Of a stretch of 19,769 bases of DNA, positions 1 to 6,080 are shown piece after piece. Source of the DNA: Chloroflexi bacterium UBA6019 (GTDB lineage: Bacteria; Chloroflexota; Dormibacteria; Dormibacterales; Dormibacteraceae); the NCBI GenBank assembly GCA_002427995.1, contig DIZV01000144.1:1-19769 (forward strand), written 5' to 3'. How positions within the stretch are numbered: position 1 is the first letter of the stretch; each line of letters starts with the position of its first letter. Made by a program: the position numbers and the translations under genes. Below the pieces are notes generated by a model. That model saw only the letters and a program-made list of their open reading frames with translations, did no database searches and was not told where the DNA came from.

Positions 1-103
1 GCCGGCCGGCTTCGGCCAGGTCATGAGGGAGGCGAACCTCCGCCTCGCGGGCCGCGCCCCGGGCGGCGAGATCGCAGGCACGGCCAAGCGCCTGCTTGGC
101 TAG
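1..103 (+). CDS. C-terminal end of a GatB/YqeY-domain protein (partial)
   Basis: The open frame entering the left edge (first full codon at base 2) gives about 33 residues and stops at TAG 101-103. It contains GQVMREANLRLAGRAPGG followed by a short helix ending KRLLG. This matches the last part of YqeY proteins, where a conserved G-x-V-M precedes a 'GRADG'-like loop and a final helix. YqeY is a small cytoplasmic protein related to the tail domain of GatB, and its exact role is unsettled. The stop codon overlaps the TTG start of the endonuclease III gene, so the two are probably co-transcribed. The family call rests on this short tail only. Confidence 0.6.
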   Translation, partial: PAGFGQVMREANLRLAGRAPGGEIAGTAKRLLG

Positions 104-821
104 GCCCTACGGCGCGCGGCAGCGGGCCGAGAAGACCGTCGTCCGCTTGAAGGAGGTCTACGAAGCCCGGTGCGAGCTCGAGTTCGAGACGCCCTACCAG
201 CTCCTGGTTGCGACCATCCTCAGCGCTCAATCGACCGACAAGACGGTCAACCGGGTGACGCCCGGCCTTTTCGCGCGCTGGCCCGAACCGGCCGACCTGG
301 CCGCCGCCGACCCGGGCGAGGTGGAGGCGCTGATCAAGCCGACCGGCTTCTTCCGGGAGAAGACGAAGGCGATCCGGGGCTCCGCCGCCGCTCTCGCCGA
401 ACGCTTCGGCGGCCGGGTCCCGCCCCGGATGGACGACTTGACCGAGCTGCCGGGAGTCGGCCGCAAGACCGCCAACGTCGTCCTCGGGGTCGCCTTCGGC
501 GTGCCCGGGTTTGCCGTCGACACGCACGTCAACCGGCTCTGCAACCGAATCCGGCTGACCGACAGCCGGGATCCGGTCCAGATCGAGAAGGACCTTTGCG
601 AGGTGATCTCGCCGGAGGAATGGACCGGGTTCTCGCTCCGGTTGATCCTCCACGGACGCCGTGTCTGCGACGCCAAACGGCCCCTCTGCGACGTCTGCCT
701 CCTCAACGACTTCTGTCCCTCCTCGACCACCCGGAGAGCGAACAAACGTTCTAAGCTTGGTGCCGATGCCGTCGCTGGAGGCCCGAAAAACAAGCGTCGA
801 GTACGTCGAGCAGCCGTGTAA
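96..821 (+). CDS. nth: Endonuclease III (base-excision repair DNA glycosylase/AP lyase)
   Basis: Removes oxidised pyrimidines from DNA and cleaves the abasic site. The 241-residue product has the helix-hairpin-helix LPGVGRKTANVV (about 118-129) with catalytic Lys124, then AVDTHVNR with catalytic Asp142. A complete [4Fe-4S] loop follows: C191-x6-C198-x2-C201-x5-C207. The family is usually about 210-220 residues; here a basic tail of some 34 residues follows the cluster, and its coding region overlaps the next gene. The TTG start at 96 overlaps the upstream stop codon and gives the usual short N-terminus; no other start fits better. The gene sits between a YqeY-like gene and a radical SAM gene on the same strand. 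Function is firm; the exact start is less so. Confidence 0.95.
   Translation: MARPYGARQRAEKTVVRLKEVYEARCELEFETPYQLLVATILSAQSTDKTVNRVTPGLFARWPEPADLAAADPGEVEALIKPTGFFREKTKAIRGSAAALAERFGGRVPPRMDDLTELPGVGRKTANVVLGVAFGVPGFAVDTHVNRLCNRIRLTDSRDPVQIEKDLCEVISPEEWTGFSLRLILHGRRVCDAKRPLCDVCLLNDFCPSSTTRRANKRSKLGADAVAGGPKNKRRVRRAAV
752..757 (+). promoter_or_regulatory. Candidate -10 box (TAAGCT) for the radical SAM gene
   Basis: TAAGCT lies 8 nt before ATG 766, the distance expected for a leaderless transcript starting at or next to the ATG. There is no well-placed Shine-Dalgarno sequence and no clear -35. The box lies inside the 3' end of nth. The same hexamer sits 6 nt before the SDR gene GTG at 12530. 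Confidence 0.35.
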
Positions 822-1689
822 GAGCGCTCTCAATGCGGTCCGGGGGATGCCCTTCAAATGGTCGCTCAACCCCTACATGGGCTGCGAGCACCGCTGCACC
901 TTCTGCTACGTCCGCGCCTTCGAGAAGCGCGCCGAGAGGCCGTCGGATGATCGCTACGGCCGGACGATCCGCGTCAAGGCCAACATCGCCTCGGTGCTCC
1001 GGGTCGAGCTGGGGCGCCACCGCTGGGCCGGCGAGACGGTGGTGATCGGCGCCGCCACCGATCCCTACCAGCCGGCCGAGGGGACCTACCGGCTGACCCG
1101 CGCCTGCCTCGGGGTGCTCGCCGACCACTCCAACCCGACCGGGATCATCACTCGCGGGCCGATGATCGTTCGCGACATCGACGTCCTGACCCATCTTGCG
1201 CGGAGGGCGGAGCTCGGCGTCACCTTCTCCGTACCCACCCTCGACGACGAGGTCTGGCGGAGGACCGAGCCCGGCACCGCGCATCCTCGACGCCGGCTCG
1301 AGGCCCTCTCCCGGCTGGTTGCGGCGGGCGTCAAGGCGAACGTCGGCATGGCGCCCATCCTGCCTGGCCTTTCCGACCGGCCCGAGCAGCTGGAAGCGGT
1401 GGTGGCAGCGGCGCGGGAGGCCGGCGCCTGCGGGATCTGGGCCAACCTGCTCTACCTCCGGCCCGGCACCAAAGAGCATTTCATGGAGTCCCTGGCCAGG
1501 CACTGGCCGGAGCTGCTACCTAGGTACGAGGCTGAGTACCGCCGGGGCGCCTACCTCACCGAGGAGCAGATGCGCCCCATCCAACAGATGGTGTCAGCGC
1601 TGCGGGCGCGGCACCAGGTCGCGGATCGGCGCCCGGTCCGTCTCGTCCCGCCGGAGCGGCCGGTCCAGCTGGAGCTGATCTCGGCCTGA
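766..1689 (+). CDS. Radical SAM protein, spore photoproduct lyase-like (Rv2578c-type)
   Basis: A 307-residue cytoplasmic [4Fe-4S]/S-adenosylmethionine enzyme. The cluster motif C40-x3-C44-x2-C47 lies in NPYMGCEHRCTFCYVRAF, the signature of the SPL-like radical SAM group that includes mycobacterial Rv2578c. The TIM-barrel region continues with GAATDPYQPAEG and strands ending near YLRPGTKEHF. True SPL repairs spore photoproduct in DNA; for this broader group the substrate is unknown. The frame is open upstream to GTG 661, but that would embed about 35 low-complexity residues in nth. ATG 766 gives the family-like start and is preceded by a TAAGCT box. It overlaps nth by 56 bp, so a DNA-linked role is possible but unproven. 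Confidence 0.85.
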   Translation: MPSLEARKTSVEYVEQPCKSALNAVRGMPFKWSLNPYMGCEHRCTFCYVRAFEKRAERPSDDRYGRTIRVKANIASVLRVELGRHRWAGETVVIGAATDPYQPAEGTYRLTRACLGVLADHSNPTGIITRGPMIVRDIDVLTHLARRAELGVTFSVPTLDDEVWRRTEPGTAHPRRRLEALSRLVAAGVKANVGMAPILPGLSDRPEQLEAVVAAAREAGACGIWANLLYLRPGTKEHFMESLARHWPELLPRYEAEYRRGAYLTEEQMRPIQQMVSALRARHQVADRRPVRLVPPERPVQLELISA

Positions 1690-1700
1690 CCGCAAGTGGG

Positions 1701-1706
1701 TACGCT
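1701..1706 (+). promoter_or_regulatory. Candidate -10 box (TACGCT) for the acid-sugar kinase gene
   Basis: TACGCT in the 23-bp gap after the radical SAM gene ends 6 nt before GTG 1713, consistent with leaderless transcription. There is no Shine-Dalgarno sequence and no recognisable -35. A related GGGTACG core occurs before the gene at 4881. Confidence 0.3.
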
Positions 1707-1712
1707 GGCTCG

Positions 1713-2753
1713 GTGATCCGATTCGTGGTCGCCGACGACCTGACCGGGGCAGCCGACAGCGCCGTCCACTTCGGAGCGGTGGGCAGGGTCCGGATCACCT
1801 ACCCACCGGCCGCCGCCTGGAGCGAGGACCTCGGCGCCGGGATGGTGCAGGTGCGCGACACCGAGACCAGGTCGGTTCCCGATTTTCAGGCAGCCCGGGC
1901 GGTGGGCGAGTGCTGCCTGGCCATGGTCCGCAGCTTCGGTCCCAGCCCCAAGGTCTTCAAGAAGGTCGACTCCACCCTCCGCGGGGCGGTCGGGCCAGAA
2001 CTGTTGGCAGCGGGCGACGCATTGCGGCGGCGAGTGGTGCTGCTTGCGCCCAGCCTGCCGGCCCAGGGGCGCACGGTCGTGCGCGGCCGGCTGCTGGTGG
2101 ACGGGGAGGATCGCGGACCGGTCATGGACGGCGCTGAGGTTGTGGATGCGCGCCGACTCTCCTCCACTGGCTGGTTGGAGGGCCTTCGCGGGAAGCTCGT
2201 GGTCGCCGACGCCGCGAGTGACGAGGACCTGGACCTGCTTGCCGCGGCGATCGAGGATCGCGACGATATCCTGCCCGCCGGCTCGGCCGGGCTCGCGGCA
2301 GCGATCGCCCGCCGGCACTGGAAACTGCCCCCAGCGGCGCCCCCCCTTCCTCGTCCGGCTGTCGTCGTCGCCGTCGGCACCCGGCAGCCGGGGGCCCGCG
2401 GGCACCTGGCCGCGATCCGCAAGGGCCTGCCGGAGGTCGCCGTCTTCGACTTGCTGGACGAGCCGGAGGGTGACGCGGACGCCCTGGCCGTCCGTCTCGC
2501 GCACCGGACCGCCACCGAGCTTCGAGCGCTTCCGCCCGGTTCAGCCATCATCGCCACCGGCGGAGACACCGCCCTCGCCGTCTGCCGCGAGCTCGGCGCC
2601 GGTGCGCTCCGGCCCGGCGGCGAGCTGCTTCCGGGGGTCGTTTGGAACCAGCTCGAGGGCTCGGACACGATGCTCGTGACCAAGGCCGGTGGCTTCGGCC
2701 AGCCCGATGTCCTGCTGGCGGCGGTCAGGCTGCTGCTCGGAAACCCGGCGTAG
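1713..2753 (+). CDS. Four-carbon acid sugar kinase family protein (DUF1537; OtnK/DtnK-like)
   Basis: Predicted to phosphorylate a C4 acid sugar such as threonate or erythronate with ATP. The N-terminal domain begins with VVADDLTGAADSA (about 5-17), the family's substrate-domain signature, and has KKVDSTLRG (83-91). The C-terminal nucleotide domain has AVGTRQPGARG (220-230), IIATGGDTA (279-287) and TKAGGFGQ (323-330). At 346 residues it is shorter than the typical 400-430, mainly through compact linkers, but all hallmark motifs are present. The GTG start at 1713 leads straight into the first beta strand. It is followed 10 bp later by a PdxA-family gene with a strong ribosome site. That is the known kinase plus PdxA2 pairing of D-threonate and related catabolism. 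The exact substrate cannot be read from sequence. Confidence 0.9.
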   Translation: MIRFVVADDLTGAADSAVHFGAVGRVRITYPPAAAWSEDLGAGMVQVRDTETRSVPDFQAARAVGECCLAMVRSFGPSPKVFKKVDSTLRGAVGPELLAAGDALRRRVVLLAPSLPAQGRTVVRGRLLVDGEDRGPVMDGAEVVDARRLSSTGWLEGLRGKLVVADAASDEDLDLLAAAIEDRDDILPAGSAGLAAAIARRHWKLPPAAPPLPRPAVVVAVGTRQPGARGHLAAIRKGLPEVAVFDLLDEPEGDADALAVRLAHRTATELRALPPGSAIIATGGDTALAVCRELGAGALRPGGELLPGVVWNQLEGSDTMLVTKAGGFGQPDVLLAAVRLLLGNPA

Positions 2754-2757
2754 GAGG
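2753..2757 (+). promoter_or_regulatory. Shine-Dalgarno site (GGAGG) deciding the pdxA TTG start
   Basis: GGAGG overlaps the last base of the kinase stop codon and lies 6 nt before TTG 2764. This is one of the clearest ribosome-binding sites in the window, fixes the start of the following gene and indicates coupled translation within an operon. Confidence 0.75.
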
Positions 2758-2763
2758 ACTCAA

Positions 2764-3741
2764 TTGGCCAGGAGCAAGATCGCGATCACCATGGGGGATC
2801 CCGCAGGCATCGGCCCCGAGATCATCGTCGGGGCGCTCGCCGCGCAACCTCACCGGGCCGTCGTGGTCGGCGATGCCGAGCGGCTCGCCCAGGCCCTGGA
2901 CGTGGTCGGCGTCGGTGGCAGGCTCCGGCTCCGAGTGGTTCCTTCGGCCTCCGAGGCCGTCTTCGAGCCGGGGGTGGTCAATGTCATCGACCTCCACAAC
3001 GTTCCCAGCGGCCTGAGATGGGGTGAGCTCTCCTCCGCGGCGGGGGCGGCCTGCTACGCCTATCTCGAACGGGCGGCGAGAATGGCGCTCGCGGGCGAGG
3101 TCGACGCGATCTGCACGGCTCCGATCAACAAGGAGGCCTGGCGGGACGCCGGCATCCCGCATCCCGGCCACACCGAGGCTCTTGCCTCTCTCTGTGGCTC
3201 CGAACGGTTCGCGATGATGCTGGTCAACCAGAGGCTCCGCGTCGTGCACCTCTCGACCCATGCCAGCCTGGTAGAGGCGATCGGCCGCGCGACCGAGGAG
3301 CGGTGCCTCGAGGTGATCGACCTGATCGAGACCTTCCTCCGGGAGCGGGCGTCGATCTCCCACCCCCGCATCGCCGTGGCCGGCATCAATCCCCACGCCG
3401 GCGAGAACGGGATGCTCGGTTCCGAGGACCGGTTGCAGCTGGCGCCGGCGGTCGAAGCCGCCCGCGCCCGGGGCCTTCAGGTTTCCGGCCCTCTCTCGCC
3501 CGACACCGTGTTCGTCCGCGGCGCAGGGGGCGAGTTCGACGCGGTGGTTGCGGCGTACCACGACCAGGGCCACATCCCGATCAAGATGCTCGGCCTCGAT
3601 ACGGGGGTCAACGTGACCATCGGGCTGCCGATCGTGAGGACCTCGGTCGACCACGGCACCGCCTTTGACATCGCCGGCACCGGCCAGGCCCGCCCGGCCA
3701 ACATGCTGGCGGCCATCCGCCTCGCCGAGGAGCTCGCCTAG
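2764..3741 (+). CDS. pdxA: PdxA-family dehydrogenase (4-hydroxythreonine-4-phosphate or D-threonate/erythronate-4-phosphate dehydrogenase)
   Basis: An NAD-dependent, divalent-metal enzyme that oxidises a 4-phosphorylated hydroxy acid with decarboxylation. The 325-residue product starts with ITMGDPAGIGPEI (8-20). It has substrate-binding GHTEAL (135-140) and three metal-binding histidines in STHASL, NPHAGE and YHDQGH. With the TTG 2764 start these are His166, His211 and His266, the same numbers as in E. coli PdxA, which supports the start. Next to a DUF1537 kinase, the likely job is the second step of acid-sugar catabolism (PdxA2 role), giving dihydroxyacetone phosphate and CO2. Vitamin B6 synthesis is the alternative; no pdxJ is visible. 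Its stop codon overlaps that of the convergent acyl-CoA dehydrogenase gene. Confidence 0.93.
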   Translation: MARSKIAITMGDPAGIGPEIIVGALAAQPHRAVVVGDAERLAQALDVVGVGGRLRLRVVPSASEAVFEPGVVNVIDLHNVPSGLRWGELSSAAGAACYAYLERAARMALAGEVDAICTAPINKEAWRDAGIPHPGHTEALASLCGSERFAMMLVNQRLRVVHLSTHASLVEAIGRATEERCLEVIDLIETFLRERASISHPRIAVAGINPHAGENGMLGSEDRLQLAPAVEAARARGLQVSGPLSPDTVFVRGAGGEFDAVVAAYHDQGHIPIKMLGLDTGVNVTIGLPIVRTSVDHGTAFDIAGTGQARPANMLAAIRLAEELA

Positions 3742-4850
3742 CCTCGTGGAAGCCCCAGGACCCGTTGGGCGAGGATGTTCTTCTGCACCTCGGTGGTCCC
3801 GCCGCCGATGGTCAGGGCGGGGGCGAAGAGGAACGCCCGCTGGAAGCCCGAATCAGCCATCAGCAGACCGTCCATCCCGAGCAGCTCGACCGCCAGCTCG
3901 TTCACCTGCTGGCCCCACCGGTCGGCGGCCAGCTTGGTCACCGACGCCGCGCTGCCGCTGGTGGAGAGCATCCGGTAGGCGGTGAGCTTGATCGCCTCGG
4001 AGGTGATGTGGAGGTCGGCCACCTTCTGCCGCTGCATCGCGGTCAGCCGGGTCCGGCGGGCAAGGGCGAGCAGGTCCGCCAGCGTCGGCCCGTCGCCCCA
4101 GAGCGTTCCGAGGCCGGTCGAGAGGTTGGTCCGCTCGTTCATCAGGGTTGTGATCGCCACCGCCCAGCCGCCGCCGACCTCGCCGATGACGTTGTCGCCG
4201 GACACCTCGGCACCGTCGAAGAAGACCTCGTTGAATGTGGCCCGGCCATCCATCTGCCGGATCGGCCGGATCTCCAGCCGCCCCTCCGGCTGCCGCATCG
4301 GGAAGGCGAAACAGGTGATCCCGTGCTGCCGCTGTGAAGCGGGGTCGGTGCGCGCCAGGAGGATCCCGTACTCAGACTCGAGCGCATAGCTGGTCCAGAT
4401 CTTCTGGCCGAAGAGCCGCCAGCCGTCACCCTGCTTTACGCCCCGCGTCCGAAGGGCGGCGAGGTCGCTACCGGCGTCGGGCTCGCTGAAGAGCTGGCAC
4501 CAGATCTCCTCCCCGTTCAGGATCGGAGGCAGGAAGCGTCGCTTCAGCGCCTCACCTCCGTGGGCGAGGATCGCCGGCCCCGCCCAGCCGGTCCCGATCA
4601 CGGCCAGCGAGGCGGGGGCGCCGGCAAGCGCCAGCTCCTGGGCGATGAGGTGGTTCTCGAACGGCCCGGCCCCGCGGCCGCCCCATTCGACCGGCCAGGC
4701 GGGCGCCCCCCAACCGCCCTCGGCCAGCCGGCGCTGCCACTCCCGGCCGGCCGGGGTCCCGGAGGAGGTACCGGAGTCGAGGTTGTCCTTCGCCCACTTG
4801 CGCACCTCCCGGCGGAGGGCTTCCTGCTCGGTCGTCAGCCTCAGGTCCAC
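3738..4850 (-). CDS. Acyl-CoA dehydrogenase (FadE-like flavoprotein)
   Basis: Introduces the alpha-beta double bond into an acyl-CoA using FAD and passes electrons to an electron-transfer flavoprotein. The 370-residue product has the helical N-domain (LTTEQEALRREVRKWA), the ACAD signature CQLFSEPDAGSDLAAL (118-133) and GQKIWTSYA (148-156). It ends with IGGGTTEVQKNILAQRVLG (348-366). At the MCAD Glu376 position it has Gly350; Glu239 in LMNERTNL aligns with the alternative base position used by long-chain and isovaleryl-CoA dehydrogenases. The frame is open upstream to 5141, but that part lies antisense to another gene and does not look like an ACAD; GTG 4850 gives a normal start. No Shine-Dalgarno site is evident. 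Substrate unknown. Confidence 0.92.
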   Translation of the reverse strand: MDLRLTTEQEALRREVRKWAKDNLDSGTSSGTPAGREWQRRLAEGGWGAPAWPVEWGGRGAGPFENHLIAQELALAGAPASLAVIGTGWAGPAILAHGGEALKRRFLPPILNGEEIWCQLFSEPDAGSDLAALRTRGVKQGDGWRLFGQKIWTSYALESEYGILLARTDPASQRQHGITCFAFPMRQPEGRLEIRPIRQMDGRATFNEVFFDGAEVSGDNVIGEVGGGWAVAITTLMNERTNLSTGLGTLWGDGPTLADLLALARRTRLTAMQRQKVADLHITSEAIKLTAYRMLSTSGSAASVTKLAADRWGQQVNELAVELLGMDGLLMADSGFQRAFLFAPALTIGGGTTEVQKNILAQRVLGLPRG

Positions 4851-4863
4851 GAGTACACTCGGG

Positions 4864-4869
4864 TACGAT
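4864..4869 (+). promoter_or_regulatory. Candidate -10 box (TACGAT) in the 30-bp divergent gap
   Basis: TACGAT lies 11 nt before ATG 4881 in the very short gap between the divergent acyl-CoA dehydrogenase gene and the small gene at 4881. It would give a leader of only a few nucleotides. No clear -35 is seen, so this is tentative. Confidence 0.3.
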
Positions 4870-4880
4870 TCTGAACGGAA

Positions 4881-5216
4881 ATGCGCTCGCCCATGGACTA
4901 CGTCTTGCAGCGCGTCGGAGGGTTCAAGATCCGCGAGGTCGCCCGCCGCTGCGTACCCTGCTACAAGTACGTTGTCGAAGAGGACGGGCAGCGGCTCGGC
5001 CTCTGCATGCTGATCGACCATTTCAAGCTCTACCGCTTTCCGTACGAGGATTCCGCGGCCCTCTTCGGGATCGCCAGGCAGGGGGTCGGGATGCGCGGCC
5101 TGGAGCTGAAGGCGCGCTTCCTGCGGGGCGAGATGGAGCACCTCCGCCTGCGCGAATTCCAGCCGGGCATCTGTCGCTACGTGACGGCTCCCGCCGTCGC
5201 GGCGAACGCCTCCTGA
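4881..5216 (+). CDS. Hypothetical protein, 111 aa, unrecognised
   Basis: I do not recognise a family. The product is soluble, with no signal peptide or membrane segment. An N-terminal MDYVLQRVGGFKIREVARRC runs into a CVPC pair (residues 24-27), a third Cys at about 42, an aromatic/basic middle (DHFKLYRFPYEDS) and a charged helix (LELKARFLRGEMEHLRLREF). The two closely spaced cysteines could bind metal or form a disulfide, but the pattern is incomplete. ATG 4881 or ATG 4893 could be the start. The gene is followed after 5 bp by a coiled-coil gene, suggesting a two-gene operon closed by the hairpin at 5501-5522. Reality as a gene is supported by its open, amphipathic, well-structured frame and position. 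Confidence 0.6.
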   Translation: MRSPMDYVLQRVGGFKIREVARRCVPCYKYVVEEDGQRLGLCMLIDHFKLYRFPYEDSAALFGIARQGVGMRGLELKARFLRGEMEHLRLREFQPGICRYVTAPAVAANAS

Positions 5217-5221
5217 GGCGC

Positions 5222-5497
5222 ATGCCCGAGAATCCCGCCTCCGACGTCATCCAAAAGCTCCAGGCGGAGCTTCGGGACCGGCGCGTTGAAGCCGAGCGCC
5301 TTCGCCTCGAGGCCGATGACCTCCGCGCCCGGGTGGGCAAGCCTGATCCCCGGCTGCAGCGGCTGGAAGTCGAGGTGCAGCGGCTGCGGGAGGAGCTGAC
5401 AGAGGCTCGGCAGCAACGCGACGAGCTGCTCCTGGGCGTCCGCTCCGCGCTCGGGAAGCTGGGAGTGAGTGCCGCTCGAATCAGCCGGGTGAAATAA
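5222..5497 (+). CDS. Small coiled-coil protein, 91 aa
   Basis: Almost all of the protein is predicted coiled coil: heptad-spaced leucines run through two blocks (about 9-38 and 44-73). The blocks are split by a GKPDPR turn, suggesting an antiparallel hairpin or dimer. A short basic tail (AARISRVK) follows. There is no membrane segment. The ATG start lies 5 bp after the preceding stop, so it is probably co-transcribed with, and may be the partner of, the 111-residue protein. No specific family is recognised; ZapB-like or scaffold roles are only structural analogies. Confidence 0.7.
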   Translation: MPENPASDVIQKLQAELRDRRVEAERLRLEADDLRARVGKPDPRLQRLEVEVQRLREELTEARQQRDELLLGVRSALGKLGVSAARISRVK

Positions 5498-5500
5498 AAA

Positions 5501-5522
5501 GGGGAGGCCGTGCGGCCTCCCC
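5501..5522 (-). terminator. Rho-independent terminator
   Basis: GGGGAGGCCG TG CGGCCTCCCC is a perfect 10-bp inverted repeat. On the minus strand it is followed by TTTTTATTTC, giving a classical hairpin plus U-tract that ends the DUF4870 gene. On the plus strand it follows the coiled-coil gene stop directly but has no T-run, so it may stop that transcript less well. It is the clearest terminator in the window. Confidence 0.9.
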
Positions 5523-5539
5523 AGAGAAGACTTCCGCGA

Positions 5540-5938
5540 TCAGACGCGAGCCGCGAGCTGCTCTGCCCAGGGGGTTACGACCCCGCCGACGACCGGGATC
5601 GCAAAGCGCGCCCCATGACCGGTCCACGCCTTGTAGAGGCAGTAGATCCAGCCGACGAACTGAACCAGTGCGATGAGGGACGCGACAATGCCGATCGCAC
5701 CGAGGCCGCCGATGTTGCTGACGATGTTGATCAGGATCTGCAGGACGGTGAGCCCGCCGAAGAAAACGACGGACTGAGCGGCGTGGTACTTGACGTCGGG
5801 ATCGTCCTTTCCGACGAAGAGGAAGATGATCCCTGTGACCCAGACCACGAGGTAGCTGAGTGTGGACGCAGTCTTCTTGTCCATCCCGGAGGATGCCATT
5901 GCCGGTGGCTGTGCCGGCGGTCCTGGTGGATTCTGCAT
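5540..5938 (-). CDS. DUF4870 family membrane protein
   Basis: A 132-residue small integral membrane protein. A Pro-rich cytoplasmic start (MQNPPGPPAQPP) precedes MDKKTASTLSYL, then three hydrophobic segments (about 28-43, 54-76 and 81-104). The conserved pair GKDDPDVKYHAAQSVVF between the first two segments is typical of DUF4870 ('F-H-A-x-Q'). The function of the family is unknown. ATG 5938 is preceded on its strand by GGGAGGA (5948-5954) with a 9-nt spacer, a good ribosome site. A plausible promoter lies at 5980-6008 and a strong terminator follows the gene, so it is likely monocistronic. It is divergent from the Ser/Thr kinase gene. Confidence 0.85.
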   Translation of the reverse strand: MQNPPGPPAQPPAMASSGMDKKTASTLSYLVVWVTGIIFLFVGKDDPDVKYHAAQSVVFFGGLTVLQILINIVSNIGGLGAIGIVASLIALVQFVGWIYCLYKAWTGHGARFAIPVVGGVVTPWAEQLAARV

Positions 5939-5970
5939 GTGAAGGATTCCTCCCGATTGATTGGTCCGGC

Positions 5971-6000
5971 GGCTGCCGGAATGTAGGCTGCCGGAATTAT
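5971..6000. repeat. Tandem 15-bp direct repeat in a divergent promoter region
   Basis: GGCTGCCGGAAT occurs at 5971-5982 and again at 5986-5997, a 15-bp period with a 3-bp spacer. The second copy lies between the proposed -35 and -10 of the DUF4870 promoter and the first copy covers the -10 and the transcription start. This is a placement typical of an operator bound by tandem protein subunits. Confidence 0.5.
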
Positions 6001-6008
6001 CGGGCCAA
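5980..6008 (-). promoter_or_regulatory. Candidate sigma70-type promoter for the DUF4870 gene
   Basis: On the minus strand, TTGGCC (6003-6008) is separated by 17 bp from TACATT (5980-5985). The predicted start would give a leader of about 35 nt carrying the GGGAGGA ribosome site. The spacing is ideal and the hexamers are moderate matches. The tandem 15-bp repeats overlap it. Confidence 0.45.
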
Positions 6009-6064
6009 AAGGCCCAAAAATCCATAGGGTCGACCGCTCCACGGAACGGCCGGAGCATCTCTGG

Positions 6065-6070
6065 TAGGCT
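6065..6070 (+). promoter_or_regulatory. Candidate -10 box (TAGGCT) for the kinase gene
   Basis: TAGGCT ends 10 nt before ATG 6081. There is no Shine-Dalgarno site, so a leaderless or near-leaderless transcript fits. A -35 is not obvious. Confidence 0.25.
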
Positions 6071-6080
6071 CCCGCGGACA

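Noticed and set aside
4851..5141. N-terminal extension of the acyl-CoA dehydrogenase frame to 5141 (minus)
   Set aside because: The added 97 residues do not resemble acyl-CoA dehydrogenases and lie antisense to a better-supported gene; GTG 4850 gives a normal family length.
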